Assembly (NCBI GenBank): GCA_030272155.1 | Contig: CP126200.1 | Span: 4,092,001-4,156,000, forward strand | Direction: 5' to 3' | Length of the DNA: 64,000 nucleotides | Origin: Tetradesmus obliquus | Lineage: Eukaryota; Chlorophyta; Chlorophyceae; Sphaeropleales; Scenedesmaceae | In this document: positions 37,901-49,974 of the stretch, one piece after another | Position numbering within the stretch: the first letter of the stretch is position 1 | Layout: every line of letters starts with the position of its first letter | The notes under the pieces: generated by a model | Seen by the model: the letters and a program-made list of their open reading frames with translations, nothing else | Told to the model about the DNA's origin: nothing | The model's database searches: none | Translations under genes and position numbers: made by a program

Positions 37901-40900
37901 GCTTGCTGCAGTGTCTGCGGAGTCTGCATGTATGACCTTGCTTGGAAGACGCGGAGACTTACTTGCTGCTCGCATACAGGCGCAGTTGCAATGCCCTGGG
38001 GGATTACGTCCCTGAGCCCGCTTAGCCTGCTGCCTTGCTTCTCTGTCCCTCGTCCTGTGAGCATACTTTCTTGGTGCGCATGTAGCATTGACACGAGCTC
38101 CTGCTGCTGAGTGCCCAGCCTACTCCTGCCTGTGAAAGCATGCAAATGCACAGCATTGCGTATGTACACGTTCACAACCTGGACCCACCTACAGATGGAT
38201 GCGTTGGGTGTGTACTATATGCGTCGGTGGAGCGGTGGATACGTTGCAGTGAGGGTGGAGCGGTGCAGCTGCCGCAGTGCAGAGCAGTTTGAACTGTTAT
38301 GCATGTGCCAAGGTTGTGTAAACACGCGGCAGGCGCTATACCGTAGCTACCTGCCGAGTGTGCACAAGCTTGGCGCATGCACGGCAGTTTAAAGCATCTG
38401 CACTGTTGCAGCTGCACTGTTCCACCCACACCATTTGCTTGACTGCTGCGCCGCCTGCTGTCCTGCCTGCTACCCTCGCGGTTGAGTTGTGCTGTGCTGC
38501 AGCATAGCAAGATGCTGCCCCGCAGCTTGCTGCGCGAGCCTGCAGCTGTCTCTGCTGGCATGCACATAGCATCTAAAACACAGCACAAAAGAAAGGGGAT
38601 GCAACATGTGGCAGCACACCACGCTGGTCCCTCTGCATGCTCTGCATCCCTGCACACCGTGACTGAGCGGCGCTCATCACCAGATGTTGGCAGCAGCACA
38701 TTGGGGCAGCAGCGCACTGTGGCAGCAGCGCACTGTGTGCCTTTTCTGTGCACATCACAATGCTCACTGCAAAAGCATTCTTGGGGGGCTGCCTACCCTA
38801 TTTCTCAGACACCACTTCGCCACCGCGCCTCCTCTGCAGCTTAACAACATGCGGCCGCATGCCACGTGCGGCACTGACATGGCATCAGCAGGTCCACGTC
38901 AACCAGCTCCGCCCTCTCCACTGTTGCAGCTGCCCTGCAACCTCTTGCTTACATGCTATCTGAAAACTCTCTGTCAACAACAACAACAACAACAACAACC
39001 GTATGTAACATGATGACCACATAGGGACACAGGTGGCTGAGCTGCGCTGGCTGGACGGTAGCTGCGCCTTTGACATGTCCGCTAACCCTGCCATTGCTGC
39101 GCTGCAGCACCCTTACGCGCCACAACAATGCCTGTCGGTGTTGTCAATGCTATGGCCTGATCGGTAACATAATGATGACCAAGACAGTGTCAAGCACAAT
39201 GTTATCATTAAAGATCACGCAGGGAGTCGAAGGCGGCCGAGCAGCACAGCCTCAACAGCAGCCCCACCCCAGAGCTGTCCCCTGAAAAGCCAGAAGCGCA
39301 CAGCAGAAACAACAGCGCTTAGCGGCCTCCACTTCTTGCCAACCACACTCACCCCACTATCATGCTCATACCCGCGTGGTGATCATGTCGCCACCCGAGC
39401 CATAGCCATCGCACCCACAACACCACTGCTGCCCTGCAACGCAACGCAACTACGCAATGCCGCAGGGAGTCAAAGGCGGCTGAGCTTCGCAGCCTTGACA
39501 GCAGCCCCACCCCGGGGCTGTGTCTTGATTGGTGACTTACACACGTTTGTATTCATGTTACCTGGTAATGACCATGCAGGGAGTCAAAGGCGGCCGAGCT
39601 TCGCAGCCTTGACAGCAGCCCCACCCCGGGGCTGTCCCCTGAGCAGCTGGAGGGCCGCTTCCAGGCCCTGGGCTGCGAGATGGCCCTGCTGGAGGCAGAG
39701 GCGGCGCTGCTGCAGGCGGACTTTGACATGCTGGACTTCTACAGGTAGGTTTGTCAGGTGCTGTAGCCCTGTCTTGGTGCTTATAGGACAGTGACTTGGA
39801 GTTGGTATGGGGTGCTGCTGGAGGCAGAGGCGGAGCTGCTGCAGGCGGACTTTGACATGCTGGACTTCTACAGGTAGGTCTGTCAGGTGCTGTAGCCCTG
39901 TCACGGCTCTTTGAAAGCAGGGGTTTGTTTTGAAATCGGCACGAGGCACTGCTGGAGCGGAGGCGGCGCTGCTGCAGGCGGACTTTGACATGCTGGACTT
40001 TTACAGGTGGGGTTTGCTTGAAAACGCAAACGGGTTCAGGGTAGGGTTTGCAGCGCTGTATGGTGCAGCTGCGCTGTTGCAGGCCAACTTACGCACGTCG
40101 GACCGCTGCAGGTAGGGGTGTGCTTCACGTCCCGGATTTTGACATGCTCGACTTCTACAGGTAGGTCCGTCAGGTGCTTTAACCCTGTCACGGCTCTTTG
40201 CAAGCAGGGGTTTGTTTCGGAATCGGCACGAGGCCCTGCTGGAGGCAGAGGCGGCGTTGCTGCACGTGGAGCGTGACATGCTGGACTTCTATAGGTGGGG
40301 TTTGGTTGAGGCTACAACAGGGTTTCATGTTGGGTTTGGCGTAGGGTTGGAGTTTTAGGAGCACTGTGCGGTGCAGCTGGGCTGCTGCAGGCCCGCTTGG
40401 AGACGGGGGACGTCTACTTATAGGGTTTGCTTCATGTCCCATTGCATGGTGCAGCTATGCGGTGCTGCATCTGGTTCTTGGATGTTTGGAGGCTGCTTAG
40501 GGCCAATCCCGTCGTTGAAGTAGATCACGATGTATGTATTGATATTGATTGTAAGCTGTCTACGGGGCCTGACGCCTCAGCGGTTCGGTTGCTTTGCTGC
40601 TGCTGCTGTGCTACTGCTGCTGCTGCTGCTGTGCTGCTGCTGCTGCTGCAGGCGTGACCCTCAGTGCAGGGTGCTGGTGAAGGGCCCGGGGGGCCAGGCA
40701 CGCATGGTGGAGCCAGCGTGAGTGGTTGATGCACCAGCAACAGCCAGCAGCATCTGGCAGCTGGCACTCCCTACCCGCGCCACGGCAGACCCAGCAGCAG
40801 CACACACAGCATTGGCAGAACACGCCCAGCCACGTGCTCTCAGCTGCCCACTGCGTTGCACTCTTCATACCTGCATATGATGTATACCTGGTGTATTGCT

Positions 40901-43900
40901 GGTTTTGCTGTCCGCTGTTACTGCAGTTGGGAGAAGGCCCGCAACTCGCGCGGCGAGGAAGTAACCCGGCCTGTGATTCGCCTGGAGCAGCAGGGGCGGC
41001 CCTTGATCATCACGCGGGTCAATCCGGAGTCCAAGTCCACCAGCGTGCTGCTGCGCCCAAGGCAGGGCTGGCGGCCGCTCAAGGACTATCTGAGCGGCAT
41101 GGAGGATGTGCGCGCGGGCGCGGTGCGCAAGCAGCGGTGAGTGCGTGCGGTGTGTGACTGCGCTGACTTTGTGTTGACTGCTTGTGGGCCGGCGGCCGCT
41201 CAAGGACTATCTGAGCGGCATGGAGGACGTGCGCGCGGGCGCGGTGCGCAAGCAGCGGTGAGTGCGTGCGGTGTGTGACTGTGTTAACTTTGTGTTGACT
41301 GCTTGTGGGCCGGCGGCCGCTCAAGGACTACTTGAGCGGCATGGAGGACATGCGCGCGGGCGCGGTGCGCAAGCAGCGGTGAGTGTGCGGGGCGTGTTCG
41401 GCTGTGCATAGAGCGCATGCAGCTGTGCCACGAGCCGCTGCCTCACTACCGACCCCTTGCTGCATTTTCCTGCGCCTGCCTCCTGCGCTATGCAACTAGC
41501 TACTCACTCAATCCGTTTTCTGATGCACAGCCTCATTTCGATTCCTCATTTCAAATTTCAAGTGGGGTGTGACGGAATGCACTTTAGATGGACATTTTCA
41601 AAAGCATGCCTAATGATATAGTCCGGTCTTTGTAGACATAGAAAGAATACCAAAAATGTTTGGCTGTTTGGTGACTGTGGCACGTGCTGCTGCCGCGCCA
41701 GCCACGTCTTCCTGCACTTGCCGCCTGCCCCACGAAGTACTGAGCAAATCTATATACCAACTGCGTCAGCCACCATTATCTCATGTCTATCCGCTCTGTC
41801 CACCACCTTCAATTTCCCTTCTGTAATTTCCTGCAGCTGGGAGGTGTTCATCTGCACCACAGCGGAGAAGGAGTATGCGCTGGAAGCCTGGCGGCTGCTG
41901 GACCCAGAAGGCAGCCTCTTCCCGCACGCTGAGCTGGCCGCCAAGCGCATGCTGTGCGTGCCGCACCCCCAGAAAAAGGACCTGCTGAACGTGCTGCGCT
42001 GGCAGCAGATCTATGCGGCAATGCTGGCAGATCCTGCGGCGCAGAGCCTCATGGTGACTGATGAGAGTGAGTGCTGTATGTTGCTAGCAAGCTGGCTGGA
42101 ATTTGGGTGTGCAGGTGGCCTCTAACAGCTACCACACAGCATACGCATGGCCAGCGTCGGGTGCAGACTGTTGGTGTTACGGGGTTGCAGGGTGCATGGT
42201 ATATGGGTAAGTGTCTGGGCTTCTCGCTCAGAAGAAGGGCGTGCTGAAATGTGCTGCGCTGGGAGCAGATCTATGCAGCCATGCTGGCAGATCCTGCGGC
42301 TGAATTCTATGGTCACAGATAAGAGTGAGTGCTGCATGTGTTTGGCTAGCATGCTCGCTGGCTGGAAGGCATGTGTGCAGGTGGTCTTGTTCTTCACAAA
42401 ACACAAACACAGCAGTAATTGGGCCGGACTTGGGTGCAGACTAGCAGGTGTGGCTAGTGGCCTTGGCACAGGGGATTGGTAACATGTGACGAAGTAGCGC
42501 ACAGCACTCCACTTGCTTTGTATGCTTTAAAAACTCTGCAAACTCCATGTTAACAGCAAACTGGCTGGCAGACGTGTATGCAAGCGGCGTCAAATGGCAA
42601 ATGGAGTTGGACGCAGCTGCGTGGCCAGGCTGGGTGCAGAATCTGTGTGTGCCAAGGGATTGCGCGGCTGGGGCTCCTGCAGTGCTGTGCACTGATGCCA
42701 TGCTGCTGCTGCAGCTGCTGCTGGGCAGGCGCCCCGAGCAGGACACGCCAGCCATGAGCGTGCTTCCAGTGCTGTACTGATGCTGCTGTCCTGCTGCTGC
42801 TGCTGCCGCTGCTGTTGCCATGGTTGCAGTGCGGGCCAGGCGCCCCGAGCAAGACACGCCTGCCATGAGCGTCATCATTGACGACCGCTCAGACGTGTGG
42901 GAGGAGGCCAGCAGGCGGGCACTGCTGCAGGTATGGCTGTTAACATGGAGTTTGCAGAGTTTTTAAGCATGCAAAGCAAGTGGATCAAGTTTACACTTTC
43001 AGCATGTAAGCAATGGGCTGAAGCTGTCTTTGGAACTGTACATCAACATGCAGCCATTGTGCAGTCATTCTGCAGCGACGGATGCCGTCTTTGTCTGCTC
43101 CTTCCCATCTGTGGGAACCACTGTATCTTTTAAAGGTTACGGCCTGGTGTGAAGTAGACTTAGGTAGAGACGAAGGCTCAGGTGTAGGCACTGCATGGGG
43201 TAACATGCTGTCAGCAGGAATACAGGCCAAGACAACACTGGTTCACAACCGTATCTTTCTTAGTACGTACGTAACCGTGCTCAAATGTGTGAGTGCCTGC
43301 ACTCCTCACCCGGTATGTTTTGCCACCGTACTGCCATTCCTGCACAGGTGATGCCGTTCCACCCACACAAGCAGGCAGCCGCACTCGACGCTGCTCAAGT
43401 GTGTGTACTTCCTCGCCTGTCCTTATGCTATAACCATACTGCTGCACTGTGCACATCACAAACGCGTGCCGCGCAGGTGATGCCGTTCCACCCCCACAAG
43501 GAGGCAGCCGCACTCGACATGGGCCCTGGCAGTGCGCCCGCTGCAGATTACACCGCAGCGCGGGACAGCGAGGGCGAGCTGGGCCGCATCGCCAGCACGC
43601 TGCGCGAGCTGCGCAGCAAGTTCTACGCAGAGCTGGACCTGGTGAGACTGGCGGCTGGTTCGTTTTTTGTTTTCTGGCTTGGACGTGAAGTCGGATCTGG
43701 TTGTGACAGCTGGGCCGCGTAGTCAGCACGTTGCGAGAGCTGCGCAGCAAGTGTTACGTAGAGCTGGACCTGGTGAGACTGGCGGCTTGTGTGTTTCTTG
43801 TTTTTCGGAATTGAGCTTGAAGTTGAGTTTGGTTGTGACAGCTGGGCACGTGGCCAGCACGCTGCGCGAGCTGCGCAGCAAGTTCTACGCAGAGCTGGAC

Positions 43901-44921
43901 CTGGTGAGGCCGGCGGCTGCTTTGTTTTTTGTTTTTTTGCATTGAACGTGAAGTTGAATCTGGTTGTGACAGCTGGGCCGCATGGTCATCACGCTGCGCA
44001 AGCTGTGCAGCATTTTTCTTTTCCTTTTTTCTTTTGCTACGCGGAGCTGGACCTGGTGAGGCAGAGCTGAGGGGTTGCTTTTGAGTGTGGCTGATTGCGC
44101 GCACAACAGAGTGTTAGGTGCAGCTGCACCATGCGCCATGCGCTCACAAGTTCAATGCGGACCTGGAAGCCTGTGAGCAGCGCGTGTTGTCACTTGGCTG
44201 ACACTCCTCCTGCTGCTGCTGCCTGCATCGCGAAACCCTAAACCACAAACCCTAACAACAGAACATCAAGCCGGAGGCAGCGCGCCTGGTGTCAGCAGGC
44301 ATCCTGGAGCAGTATCAGGCATTGCCTCTGGAAATCCTGAGCCCTTTCACACCCATGCAGCAGCTGCTAGCCACATCATCTTTTCCAGCGCCTGCAGCAC
44401 TAGGCCAGACAGAGCGAGAAGACAGAGCCTCAGACCTGCGGCTGCTTGCAAATGACGCGACCATGATGACAGCAGCAGCAGCAGCGCCGGCAGGTGGGAA
44501 TGCTGCTGCTGCTGCTGCTGCTGGTGGGGGTCCTGGCGGGGACGGTGCAGCGGCAGGGGTGGTGGCTGCGAGTGATCCACGCAAGCGGCGGGCAGCAGTA
44601 GCAGCAGCTGGTCCAGGGCCTGGTGTCGCGAGTGATGCAGCAGCAGCAGCAGCAGCAGCAGCAGGCAGCAAGCCAGCAGGGGGTGACGCAGTAGCAGCAG
44701 CAGCTGGCGCAGCTGCACAGCAGCAGGGTGCCGACACTGCCAGAGACCAACAGCAGCAACAGCAGCTCGGTGGATTTGATTTCGGGTTAGCGACAAGCAT
44801 TGAAGGGCTGCTTCAGTCATTGCAGGGTGCAGCAGCACCTGCACAGCAGCAGCAGCAGCACGGGCGGCCGGCAGCAGCAGCACTGACAAACGGCGCTAGT
44901 CCTGCGAATGCGCCGGCGGCC

Positions 44922-44952
<31 letters not shown>

Positions 44953-45942
44953 AGGCAGCACAGGGTGGCGATGGCTCTGAGCGGCCAGCCAAGAAGCAGC
45001 GTGTGGCCGAGCCAGCTGCTGCTGCTGCTGCTGCTGCTGCTGCCCCTAGCAGCATCCCTCAGCAGCAGCAGCAGCAGCAGCAGCAGGCACTGACAGCTGC
45101 CCGCCCGCCGCCGCCGCCGAGGCACCTGTTAAGTAACATGTTACAAGCCGGGCCGCCTGTCCCTGGCCCTGCTGTGCCCCCAAGCTATGTGGTGGCTGTG
45201 CTGAAGCGGGCAGCAGCCGCTGGCGGCACTGCTGATGACCTGGCGGTGTATAATGACCTGTTTCCTGCTGTGTTGCGGGATGCGGCCAGCCCGCAGCAGC
45301 TGCTGGAGGTACTGGCAGCGATCAGTGCACAGGTGGGTGACTTTTTTTGTCAAATCATGGGGACAATGGCTGCTGTCACGCCTGTCTTGTGAGCTGCTGG
45401 TCGAGCACTTGGTTGCGTGCTGTGCTAGGTGTCGCAGTGATGTGCGGCGGCGTCATATCCTGCTGGAGCCTTGCTTGTGTTGCTACCGCATCGCCGTTAT
45501 ATTGTGTCACAGGTGCGCTCAGCGTGGACAGCGCAGCGTTCAGTCTGCTTCATCAACCCTCTTCTTTGCCACATGCTGCACACCTGCTCACTCAACTACC
45601 GCTGTGCTGTGTGCTGCTGTATGCTGTGATGTTTGTGCCACAGGTGCGCTCAGGCGTGGACAGCAGCAACGTGCAGTCTGCTTCATCAACGCTCAAGGCA
45701 ATGCTAGGGGACCAGAAGTTCCGCGTCATGCAGCGCGTTGCAGCCATCATCAACAGCAACGCAGAAGTGGCAAAGTTCTTCGGCCCTATCATGAACCCAA
45801 GCATGGCAGCAGCAGCAGCAGCAGGTGCTGCAGGCCCTGCCTGGCAGGCTCCGCCTGGGCAGCAGCAGCAGCAGCCGGGGCAGCAGCTGCCGCCCAGTGG
45901 CGCAGGCACGGCTGCAGGCGGCAGCATGAGCTTACAGCCGCT

Positions 45943-45975
<33 letters not shown>

Positions 45976-46288
45976 ATGGCAGCAGCAGCAGCAGCAGCAG
46001 TTTGGGAACGGCCTTGTTGTGATGGACATGCGGGGGCAGGGCCAGCAGCAGCAGCAGCAGCAGCAGCCGCAGACGGTTGACTTCAGGGGCCTGGGTGGGG
46101 CAGCTGGTGGCCCCTTGCCACCTGGCATAGCCATGCCAGGTCAGCAGCAGCAGCAGCAGCAGCATATGTTTGCCTCAGGGCCTGCCTCAGGCTCCAACTT
46201 GAGCCTCACCGGCCTTGCTGTATCGCAGCAGCAGCAGCAGCTGCACATGCAGCAGCAGCAGCAGTACGGCTTGCCCCTACCGCCACCT

Positions 46289-46326
<38 letters not shown>

Positions 46327-48076
46327 GCAGCCGCAGCAGCTGAACAACTTTGTGGTGCCGCCAATGCCGCTGCCCACTCGGGAACAGCTGATTGCATTAG
46401 GCAATGACCCGGACTGCTTCAGCTACACGTATGGCTCGATGAAGCAGGCAGCACGGGCTATGCCCATCACCATGCACCAGCTGCAGAAAGAAGCTGGCAT
46501 CAAGAATTCGCCGTCGCTGCTAGCGGATATATCTAGGAATGACAGGGGGCCGCGCCCGGCGTTCCAGATGTTCCAGGTGGGTGTGTTACAGGGCAAGTGT
46601 GTCTGAACAGGTGCTTTTTCCGTGCCCCGGTGCATTCTGTCAGGAATGTGTGTCTGATAAGAAGGCACACCATAGGTTTCAGGTGCGGTGAGGATGATTT
46701 GAAACTGCAGCAGCTGGGGTTGGGGTTTGCCAGTGTTCCGTAGAAAAGAGATGTGGTAGAAGGGGAAACACGGAGTGCGGGGCACATCTGCTCCTGTCCG
46801 GCCGCTGACACGCCCCTTGCTACACCACCCTGCCTGCACCAAGCCTTCAGTCAATACAACACATCCATGAAATGCTGCCCTGGGACATCATCCCACAGCA
46901 CACCGCCCCACCCTGCGGCACTCCGTCCCCAACAACTTTCACTTCATGCCTGCAGGGCGATATGCGGCCAGGCAGGAAGCAGGACCTCGAAGACGCCAAC
47001 ATCACCTGCATCGTGCACTGTAACATTCTGTTACATGTTGTAACACGCCGTGTCAACACATCCTTGACTGCAGGGCGACGTGCGGCCAGGCAAGAAGCAG
47101 GACGCCAACCTCACCTGCATCCTGCACTGTGACACTCTGTGACATTCTGTAACATACTGTAACATACTGTAACATGCTGCAACACGCCATTTCAACACAT
47201 CCATGCCTGCAGGGCGACGTGCGGCCAGGCAAGAAGCAGGACCTCAAGGACGCCAACCTCACCTGCATCCTGCACTGTGACATTCTGTGACATTCTGTGA
47301 CATACTGTAACATGCTGCAACACGCCGCGTCAACACATCCTTGCCTGCAGGGCGACGTGCGGCCAGGCAAGAAGCAGGACCTCAAGGACGTCAACCTCAC
47401 CTGCATCTTGCACTGTAACATTCTGTTGCATGTTGTAACATACTGTAACATGTTGTAACACGCCGTTTCAACACATCCTTGCCTGCAGGGCGACGTGCGG
47501 CCAGGCAAGAAGCAGGACCTTCAAGACGCCAACCTCACCTGCATCCTGCACTGTGACACTCTGTGACATTCTGTAACATACTGTAACATGTTGTAACACG
47601 CCGCGTCAACACATCCTTGCCTGCAGGGCGACGTGCGGCCAGGCAAGAAGCAGGACCTCAAGGACGTCAACCTCACCTGCATCCTGCACTGTGACACTCT
47701 GTGACATTTTGTAACATACTGTAACATGCTGCAACACGCCGTGTTAACACATCCTTGCCTGCAGGGCGACGTGCGGCCAGGCAAGAAGCAGGACCTCAAG
47801 GACGCCAACCTCACCTGCATCCTGCACTACTGGGGCCGCGCCTGGGGCTACGGCTACGCACCAAGCAAGCAGCAGGCCAAGCTGCGCGCAGCAGATGAGG
47901 CAGCCGCCAACATGTACGTCTCAGGCATGTTCTTTCAGCGGCTGCCGCCGTACAATGGACCCCGCCCGGAGCGAAAGCTGCCGCCCGGCGCCACGCAGGG
48001 CGCTGACGGCAGGATGATCCGGGACGCTGCTGCTGCCGCTGCTGCTGTTGCTGCTGCTGGAGGCGAAGGAGTGCAG

Positions 48077-48111
<35 letters not shown>

Positions 48112-48282
48112 GGCCCCAGCACCAGGTGGCAGCTTCGGGGGCTTTGTGCTGCCGCCCCAACAGCAGCAGCAGCAGCAGGGGCAGGTGACATTCCAGCAGC
48201 AGCAGCAGCCTCTGCCCCAGCCCCCGCCTGGCCCTGCACCTCCCCAGCAGCAGCAGCAGCAGGGACCTCCAGGCTCAATGGT

Positions 48283-48318
<36 letters not shown>

Positions 48319-49974
48319 GCCGTGGCACCACCAAGGCTTCCAGCCGCCGCAGCAGCCAGGGCAGCCGCAGCAGCCGCCAGGCCTGCAGCAGCAGCAGCAG
48401 CAGCAGCAGCAGTCTGCTGAGGCCCAGCTCAAGGCGCAATACGGGGACCGGGTGAAGATCAAGTTTGGCAGTGCCAGGGAGGGGTGAGGGCCCTGCTGCT
48501 GCATCACTCTGCTTTGCGCATTCTCTGCAGTCTAAGCCCGGCCCTGCAGTGTGTACAATGCCGTGTACATCCTGCGCTGCCTATGGCCTGTGGAAAGTTT
48601 GTGTTGTACATCCTGTGCTGTTCGTGGCGCTGCTGTGCGGTGTGTGGATGCTTGTATGACAGCTGCAAGAGATCAGAGTGGTGCTGATCATGCGTGCTGT
48701 CTCACTTGTGCTAGCTGCGCTCGTAGCACTGGCTGGGAGCTGAAGGCATCTGTGACACACTGTATTTTGCCGATTGGCCAACATATATCTTCCGAAGTGC
48801 TGCTGGATTACTTGCCCTGCCTGCGTTCATGTTTGCTCCTGTCTTTATTTATTTTCGTCTTGATCTCCTGCAGTGCTGGCGTGGAAGTTATTGCAGCACC
48901 TTGTACGTCTCCTTAGGTGTTGCTTCCTCACCTCCTCTGCCTGCCCCCTGCCTGCCTGCCTCATGCATTTTGTGTGTATCATCCCGCTGCAGTGCTGGCG
49001 TGGAAATCATTGCAGCGCTGCATGAAACTGCTGACCAGGCAAGCCCAGTAGTACTGGAGGCCTCCGGATCAGCACCCCATGCAAACGCAGCCATCGAGGC
49101 AGCAGCAGCAGGCCTGCTATCCAGCCTGCGAGCCTTCGGCGATCCAGCAGCAGCAGCAGCAGCAGCGCCTAACGCTCAGCAGCAGCAGCAGCAAGTGTCG
49201 TTTGCGCAGTGGATGCCTCCTGCTGGCTCCCAAGGCATGCCTGCTGCTGCTGTGTCAGCGCCTCCTCCAATGAGTGGCGCGCTGCTGCCACCACAGCAGC
49301 TGCCGATGCAGATGCCAGTGCAGCTGCAACAGCCCGGTATGATTGGTGCGGCACCTGCGGCTGGCTGTGGATTGCCTTATCTGCAGCAGCAGCAGCAGCA
49401 GCAGCAGCTGCCAGGGCCGCCAGGAGGAGGGCCCATTGCTGTGTCAGGGCCGCCCAGCAACAGCAACGCCACCTTCATGTCGCAGGGTTTTGTGCCGCCA
49501 CAGCAGCAGGGCTTCAACCCTGGCGGCTTTGTGCCAGGTCAGCCGCCGCCTGGGCAGCAGCAGCAGCAGCAGCAGCAGGGGCCATATCAGCAGCAGCAGG
49601 GGCCTGGCCCTAGGCCCCCACCAGGCCCGGGACCCTTACCTGGGCCACCACCTGCCCAGCAGCAGCAGCAGCAGCAGCAGCAACCGTGGTGGCAGCCACC
49701 GCCGCAGTCAGGAGCCCCGGGTATGGGCCAGCAGCAGCAGCAGCAGCTGATGATGATGATGCCTCCCAGCATGCCACCCAATGCAGCAGCAGCGGCAGCG
49801 GCAGCAGCAGGGCAAGGCATGGGGGCCTATCCACGGCCGATGATGAGCCAGAAGGGTGGTGGCGGGCCCGGCATGCGGCAGCAGCAGCAGCAGCAGGGTA
49901 AGGCTGCTGTCCAGGGGAAGCAGCAGCAGCAGCAGCAGGGCGCCATGCACGGACGCATGCAGAGCAACAGGTAG
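34903..49974 (+). CDS. CPL1/FIERY2-type RNA polymerase II CTD phosphatase with dsRNA-binding motifs
   Basis: Fourteen phase-consistent exons: 34903-34976, 35127-35172, 35410-35528, 36304-36484, 39580-39744, 40652-40717, 40927-41136, 41837-42066, 42830-42930, 43477-43641, 44262-45332, 45644-46576, 47765-48483 and 48993-49974 (stop TAG), about 1687 aa without the missing first exon. HAD/FCP core: DLDET nucleophile motif (36408-36422), RPVIRLEQQGRPL and TSVLLRPRQGW (exon 40927), WEVFICTTAEKEYALEAWRL (41837), VIIDDRSDVWEE (42830). The C-terminal half has long Gln/Ala/Pro tracts, basic clusters (RKRR, KKQR), then two dsRBM-like segments: CILHYWGRAWGYGYAPSKQQ (47765 on) and the 48993 exon. Known: plant CPL1/CPL2 dephosphorylate CTD Ser5 and act in the nucleus on transcription and miRNA processing. 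Nearly every exon is flanked by truncated copies of its own ends. Confidence 0.92.
39214..39645 (+). repeat. Three copies of acceptor plus head of CPL exon 39580
   Basis: CGCAGGGAGTCRAAGGCGGC and the following CCCCACCCC(R)GGGCTGTC occur at about 39218, 39462 and 39577. Only the last leads into the full exon. The first two diverge after GAGCTGTCCCCTGA or GGGCTGTG. Confidence 0.9.
39688..40300 (+). repeat. Five copies of CPL exon tail plus donor (exon ending 39744)
   Basis: The tail TTTGACATGCTGGACTTCTA followed by CAG|GTAGG or TAG|GTGGG recurs with ends near 39744, 39872, 40006, 40161 and 40293. Four copies include the upstream GCTGGAGGCAGAGGCGG or GGAGGCGGCGCTGCTGCAGG. Spacing is about 130 bp. 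Confidence 0.9.
41067..41395 (+). repeat. Three copies of CPL exon tail plus donor (exon ending 41136)
   Basis: GGCGGCCGCTCAAGGACTAT through GCAAGCAGCG|GTGAGTG is repeated with exon ends at 41136, 41257 and 41378: an exact 121-bp period with very few differences. This makes it the youngest-looking array in the window. Confidence 0.95.
42228..42775 (+). repeat. Degenerate copies of CPL exon 41837 tail and exon 42830 head
   Basis: About 42228-42335 repeats the end of exon 41837-42066 (GGGAGCAGATCTATGCAGCC ... AGAGTGAGTGCTG) with frame-breaking changes. About 42728-42762 repeats the head of exon 42830 (GGCAGGCGCCCCGAGCAGGA, then ACACGCCAGCCATGAGCGT). The decayed tail copy and decayed head copy both lie in the one intron between their parents. 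Confidence 0.88.
43335..44060 (+). repeat. Copies of head and tail of CPL exon 43477-43641
   Basis: Head copy: CAGGTGATGCCGTTCCACCC at about 43346, before the true acceptor at 43476. Tail copies: CTGCGCGAGCTGCGCAGCAA ... GAGCTGGACCTG|GTGAG at about 43709-43772, 43842-43903 and 43975-44057, after the true end at 43641. The last copy is broken by a T-rich insertion. Confidence 0.92.
45505..45570 (+). repeat. Copy of acceptor plus head of CPL exon 45644
   Basis: CACAGGTGCGCTCAGCGTGG and the following CAGTCTGCTTCATCAAC duplicate the start of the exon at 45644, about 135 bp upstream, with a one-base deletion that breaks the frame. Confidence 0.88.
46950..47840 (+). repeat. Seven tandem copies of acceptor plus head of CPL dsRBM exon
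   Basis: CTGCAGGGCGACGTGCGGCC (first copy CGATATGCGG) through CTCACCTGCATCCTGCAC recurs with acceptors near 46958, 47074, 47213, 47350, 47489, 47627 and 47764. The period is about 138 bp. Only the last copy continues into the full exon; the others run into TGTGACA/TGTAACA-rich intron DNA. The second copy has an in-frame 9-nt deletion. Confidence 0.95.
48866..48905 (+). repeat. Copy of acceptor plus head of the last CPL exon
   Basis: TGCAGTGCTGGCGTGGAAGT followed by TATTGCAGCACC duplicates the start of the exon at 48993 about 120 bp upstream. Confidence 0.85.

Noticed and set aside
46950..47764. CRISPR-like regular repeat-spacer pattern (138-bp period)
   Set aside because: The repeated part is the coding head of the downstream CPL exon with its acceptor and the spacers are similar to one another, so it is an exon-head duplication array.
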